A stretch of 64,000 nt of DNA from positions 1-64,000 of the forward strand of contig NZ_JNXI01000011.1 in assembly GCF_000717055.1 (NCBI RefSeq), in the 5' to 3' direction. The stretch comes from Streptomyces iakyrus (GTDB lineage: Bacteria; Actinomycetota; Actinomycetes; Streptomycetales; Streptomycetaceae). Shown here piece after piece: positions 61,064 through 64,000 of the stretch (position 1 is the first letter of the stretch; the number at the start of each line of letters is the position of its first letter). The notes beneath the pieces are model-generated. The model saw nothing but the letters and a program-made list of their open reading frames with translations. It did not search any database and was not told the origin of the DNA. Position numbers and translations under genes: made by a program.

Positions 61064-61079
61064 TCACTCACACGAGTGA
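61064..61079. promoter_or_regulatory. Short inverted repeat in the divergent promoter
   Basis: TCACTC (61064-61069) and GAGTGA (61074-61079) around ACAC, 54 bp before the cholesterol-oxidase-type start and 71 bp from the aldo/keto reductase start. Possibly a regulator site for either gene. Confidence 0.35.
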
Positions 61080-61132
61080 GGCGATGCGACAGGAACACGT
61101 CACGTGCCGTCCCGGCCCCTAGCGTGACGCCG

Positions 61133-62872
61133 ATGACTACTGATTCAGCGAACAACCACCCCTCCGAAGCCGCGCCCTGGACCCGCCGGGGTTTCCTCCT
61201 CGGCGCCGCCGCCCTGGCCGCGCTGCCCGGTCTGCCGGCGGACCCCGCGGCCGCCGCCGCGGAGTTGCCGGACTTCCCGGCGGACGTCGCGCTGTACCGC
61301 TCGGCCTACCGCAACTGGGTCGGTGAGATCACCGCCGACGGTCTGTGGGCGTGCGCTCCGGACGGCCCGGACCAGGTGGTCGCCGTCGTCAACTGGGCGT
61401 GGCGGCACGGGTGGCGGGTGCGTGCCCGGGGCGCCGCGCACGGCTGGTCGCCGCTGACGGTGACGGAGGAAACGCCGTCCGGGGCCCCGGTCCTCCTGGT
61501 CGACACCAGGGTCCATCTCACGGACCTCGCCCTGGACTCCCCGACCGCGGTGCGCGCCGGGACCGGCGTGACCATGGAGGACCTGCTCGCCTTCCTGGAG
61601 GAGCACGGCCTCGGTGTCACCGCGGCACCCGCTCCGGGCGTGCTCACCCTGGGCGGGGTCCTGGCCGTCGACGGCCACGGCACGGCCGTCCCCGCGCGGG
61701 GCGAGCAGCGGCAGCCCGGGCACACCTACGGCTCGCTCAGCAACCTGATCCTGTCCCTCACGGCCGTGGTGTGGGACGACGGGGCCGGTGCGTACGTACT
61801 GCGCACCTTCCGGCGCGACGGGGCGCACTGCGCGGCGCTGTCGACCCATCTCGGGCGGTCCCTGGTCACCGAGGTGGTGCTGCGCGTCGGCGCGAACACG
61901 AACCTGCGGTGCGTGAGCCGCACGGACATCCCGGCCGGAGAGCTGTTCGCCGCGCCCGGCTCGGGCGACGGGCGCACGTTCGCGAGCTTCCTGGACGAGG
62001 CGGGGCGGGTCGAGGCGATCTGGTTCGCCTTCACCGAGCATCCCTGGCTGAAGGTGTGGAGTCTCTCCCCCACCCGGCCGCTGACCTCGCGGAAGGTGAC
62101 ACGGCCGTACAACTATCCGTTCTCCGACAACGTGCCCACGCCGGTGGCGGAGCTGGTCGGCCGGATGACGTCGGAGGCGGCCTGGTACCTCGCGCCGGTG
62201 CTCGGCACCGCCCAGTACGAGGCCGCCGCCCTCGGGCTGGTGACGACGCTCTCCGCCGACCTCTGGGGGCCCTCGAAGAACACACTGCTGTACCTGAAGC
62301 CGACCACACTCCAGGTGCACGCCAACGGCTACGCGGTCCTCACCGCGCGGGACGGGGTGCAGCGGGTCGTCTCCGAGTTCGCGGCGTTCTACCGCGAGCG
62401 GCTGACGGCGTACGCCGCCCGGGGCAGCTTCCCGGTCAACGGCTCGGTGGAGATCCGGGTGACCGGCCTGGACGACCCGGCCGTCGCCGGCATGGCCGGG
62501 GCCCGTCCGCCGCTGCTGTCGGCGCTCCGGCCGCCCGAGGACCACCCCGAGTGGGACACGGCCGTGTGGCTGGACGTCCTGACGCTGCCGGGCACGCCGG
62601 ACGCGGAGGCGTTCCTGCGCGAGATCGAGCGGTTCCTGCTGCGTACGTTCGACGGCGGGTCCGCCCTCACCCGGGTGGAGTGGTCCAAGGGGTGGGCGTA
62701 CACGGACGACGACGTGTGGAGCGACCCGGAGGTGCTGAGCGACGTCGTCCCGGCGGCGGTCGGCCAGGACGCGTGGGCGGAGGCGAACGCCGCACTGGAC
62801 CGGCTCGATCCGCACGGCGTGTACGGCAACGCCTTCCTGGACCGGCTGTTCGGTCCCTCGGGGGTGAGGTAG
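61133..62872 (+). CDS. Tat-exported covalent-FAD oxidase, cholesterol-oxidase (class II) like
   Basis: A 579-residue VAO-fold flavoprotein. The Tat signal TRRGFLLGAAALAALPG is at residues about 16-35, with a likely cut after the AAAAA run. The FAD-binding PCMH region has RGAAHGWSPL, where His103 would carry FAD covalently, and GVLTLGGVLAVDGHGTAVP near 165-185. The rest matches the class II cholesterol oxidase substrate-binding domain (such as FTEHPWLKVWSLSP; LYLKPTTLQVHANGY). Sterols are the likely substrates but related alcohols are possible. ATG 61133 was chosen for the signal peptide. Confidence 0.85.
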   Translation: MTTDSANNHPSEAAPWTRRGFLLGAAALAALPGLPADPAAAAAELPDFPADVALYRSAYRNWVGEITADGLWACAPDGPDQVVAVVNWAWRHGWRVRARGAAHGWSPLTVTEETPSGAPVLLVDTRVHLTDLALDSPTAVRAGTGVTMEDLLAFLEEHGLGVTAAPAPGVLTLGGVLAVDGHGTAVPARGEQRQPGHTYGSLSNLILSLTAVVWDDGAGAYVLRTFRRDGAHCAALSTHLGRSLVTEVVLRVGANTNLRCVSRTDIPAGELFAAPGSGDGRTFASFLDEAGRVEAIWFAFTEHPWLKVWSLSPTRPLTSRKVTRPYNYPFSDNVPTPVAELVGRMTSEAAWYLAPVLGTAQYEAAALGLVTTLSADLWGPSKNTLLYLKPTTLQVHANGYAVLTARDGVQRVVSEFAAFYRERLTAYAARGSFPVNGSVEIRVTGLDDPAVAGMAGARPPLLSALRPPEDHPEWDTAVWLDVLTLPGTPDAEAFLREIERFLLRTFDGGSALTRVEWSKGWAYTDDDVWSDPEVLSDVVPAAVGQDAWAEANAALDRLDPHGVYGNAFLDRLFGPSGVR

Positions 62873-63181
62873 CGCAGAGCAGCAGCACGAGCGGGCCTCC
62901 GACCGGACCGCCGGATCGCGCCAGATTCGCGGCGTGACGCGCACCACGGGGCGGCGAGCCGCACCGGAAGAAACATCCGCCACAGCACTCCCGGCGGGCG
63001 GAACTTCCCCTTCCGCACCCGGCCACGGATGTCCCGTGGCAAGATCATCTTCGTTCAATCTTGCACGACATAAGGGGAATTGCCCGGATCACAGCCAACC
63101 GGCTCGCGGGGATTTCTCCTGGTAGCGGACCGGCCGGTAGGCATGCGGGGACATCAGCCGAACCCACCCCTGGAGGTCCGC
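62873..63181. other. 309-bp gap holding the melC promoter region
   Basis: No gene is seen. The region includes an inverted repeat with arms GCAAGAT (63039-63045) and ATCTTGC (63058-63064) around 12 bases, extended by an imperfect GTG/CAC pair. It lies about 120 bp before melC1, in the least GC-rich part of the gap (about 63040-63080), so it may be an operator or a transcript hairpin of the tyrosinase operon. Confidence 0.45.
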
Positions 63182-63550
63182 ATGCCGGAACTCAGCCGTC
63201 GCAGCGCGCTCACCGCCGCGGCCGTCCTCGCCACGAGCGCGGGCACGTTGTCCGCCGTCACCCCGGCCTCGGCCGCCGGGCACCACGGCTCCCCCGGAAG
63301 CTTCGACGAGGTCTACAAGGGCCGCCGGATACAGGGCCGTCCGGCCACCGGGTCAGGTCACCACGGGCACCACGGCGCGGGATACGCGGTGTTCGTCGAC
63401 GGGGTCGAGCTGCACGTGATGCGCAACGCCGACGGCAGCTGGATCAGCGTCGTCAGCCACTACGACCCGGTGGCCACCCCGCGGGCCGCCGCCCGCGCCG
63501 CGGTGGACGAGCTGCAGGGCGCGCCGCTGCTGCCCTTCCCTGCCAACTGA
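63182..63550 (+). CDS. melC1: Tyrosinase copper chaperone MelC1
   Basis: A 122-residue Tat-exported protein: [17 protein letters not shown] signal, a His-rich GHHGHHG stretch near residue 60 and the [13 protein letters not shown] segment, whose Tyr enters the tyrosinase active site in known caddie proteins. MelC1 loads copper into the tyrosinase and carries it through the Tat pathway. ATG 63182 has GGAGG upstream. The tyrosinase gene follows after 32 bp. Confidence 0.95.
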   Translation: MPELSRRSALTAAAVLATSAGTLSAVTPASAAGHHGSPGSFDEVYKGRRIQGRPATGSGHHGHHGAGYAVFVDGVELHVMRNADGSWISVVSHYDPVATPRAAARAAVDELQGAPLLPFPAN

Positions 63551-63582
63551 CCCGTCCCGCACAGCACCTGGAGCAACCGCAC

Positions 63583-64000
63583 ATGGCAGTCCGCAAGAAC
63601 CAGTCCACTCTGACCGCCGACGAGAAGCGGCGTTTCGTCGCCGCGCTGCTGGAGCTGAAGCGCAGCGGCCGCTACGACGAGTTCGTCACGACGCACAACG
63701 CCTTCATCGTCTCCGACACCGACAACGGCGAGCGGACCGGGCACCGTTCACCGTCCTTCCTGCCCTGGCACCGAAGATTCCTCCTGGAGTTCGAGCGGGC
63801 GCTGCAGTCGGTGGACGCGTCGGTGTCGCTGCCCTACTGGGACTGGACCGTCGACCGTACGCCGCGCGCCTCGCTGTGGGCGCCCGACTTCCTCGGGGGT
63901 ACCGGGCGGGAGCGGGACGGCCGGGTGACGGACGGGCCGTTCTCCGCGTCCGGCGGGAACTGGCCGGTCAACGTGCGGGTCGACGGCCGTACGTTCCTGC
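63583..64000 (+). CDS. melC2: Tyrosinase MelC2, N-terminal part
   Basis: The gene is cut by the window end after 139 codons. The enzyme oxidises tyrosine to melanin precursors with two copper ions. The first three copper ligands are exactly in place: His38 (VTTHNAFI), His54 (TGHRSP) and His63 (LPWHRRFL). The second copper site lies beyond the window. It has no signal peptide of its own and depends on MelC1 for export. ATG 63583 has GGAG about 10 nt upstream. Confidence 0.96.
   Translation, partial: MAVRKNQSTLTADEKRRFVAALLELKRSGRYDEFVTTHNAFIVSDTDNGERTGHRSPSFLPWHRRFLLEFERALQSVDASVSLPYWDWTVDRTPRASLWAPDFLGGTGRERDGRVTDGPFSASGGNWPVNVRVDGRTFL

Overview
The window is a stretch of chromosome from a streptomycete or very close relative. 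It is very GC-rich, has strong third-position G/C codon bias and frequent GTG starts, and carries the families expected there: the GlgE glucan pathway, WhiB-like and SsgA-like proteins, SigB-type sigma/anti-sigma/antagonist sets, SpoIIE-type phosphatases, DUF6480/DUF1206/DUF5133/DUF6098/DUF6328 proteins, an F420-dependent oxidoreductase and the melC1-melC2 tyrosinase operon. I see no tRNA, rRNA, CRISPR array, prophage or insertion sequence.

Layout. (1) 1-5.4 kb: the GlgE operon (glgE 3' end, treS, maltokinase, glgB). The treS copy has lost at least four internal blocks. (2) 5.5-8.9 kb: a carboxylate-amine ligase, a small DUF6480 membrane protein and an acyl-CoA synthetase. (3) 9-16 kb: a partner-switching and stressosome block. 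It has an RsbW-like ATPase, a PRC-barrel protein and an RsbV-like STAS protein, followed by a tightly overlapping operon of RsbR, RsbS, RsbT, a kinase/RsbX-like fusion and an RsbU-like GAF-SpoIIE phosphatase. (4) 16-20 kb: NDH-2 and a FUSC transporter. (5) 20-24 kb, minus strand: a DUF1206 membrane protein, an ANTAR-GAF protein, a DUF5133 protein, a SigB/F-type sigma factor and a second RsbW-like ATPase. (6) 24.6-27 kb: an Orn/Lys/Arg-decarboxylase-like PLP enzyme, a 6C-type small RNA with its terminator, and a stand-alone cyclic-nucleotide-binding-domain protein. (7) 27-39 kb: an MFS exporter, a LysE exporter with a divergent LysR regulator, TetR regulators, a saccharopine-dehydrogenase-like enzyme, a WhiB-like protein, an FAD dehydrogenase, an AlkB-like dioxygenase, an MBL hydrolase, a DUF4032 protein and a universal stress protein. 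(8) 39.5-43 kb: a three-gene operon coding for a response regulator fused to a thioredoxin-reductase-like flavoprotein, a cNMP-domain histidine kinase and a UBP zinc finger. (9) 43-52 kb: a large LuxR (LAL) regulator, an SGNH lipoprotein, a truncated TerD/CAP hybrid, AIM24, a TPR protein with a polyprenyl synthase behind interlocked inverted repeats, and threonine dehydratase. (10) 52.5-64 kb: a pseudokinase membrane protein, a serine hydrolase, an F420 oxidoreductase, an SsgA-like protein, an aldo/keto reductase, a Tat-exported cholesterol-oxidase-type flavoprotein and the start of the tyrosinase operon.

How it fits together. Much of the window is stress and developmental signalling: two RsbW-like kinases, four STAS-domain proteins, two SpoIIE phosphatases, a SigB-type sigma factor, WhiB, SsgA, ANTAR and Usp proteins. 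The features most worth a second look are the multiply deleted treS and the TerD/CAP hybrid (genuine gene loss or an assembly problem), a WhiB protein with an extra residue in its cysteine motif, the flavoprotein/kinase/zinc-finger operon, the interlocked operators ahead of the TPR/polyprenyl-synthase pair, and the pseudokinase. Family names come from recalled motif and sequence resemblance, not from any database search.
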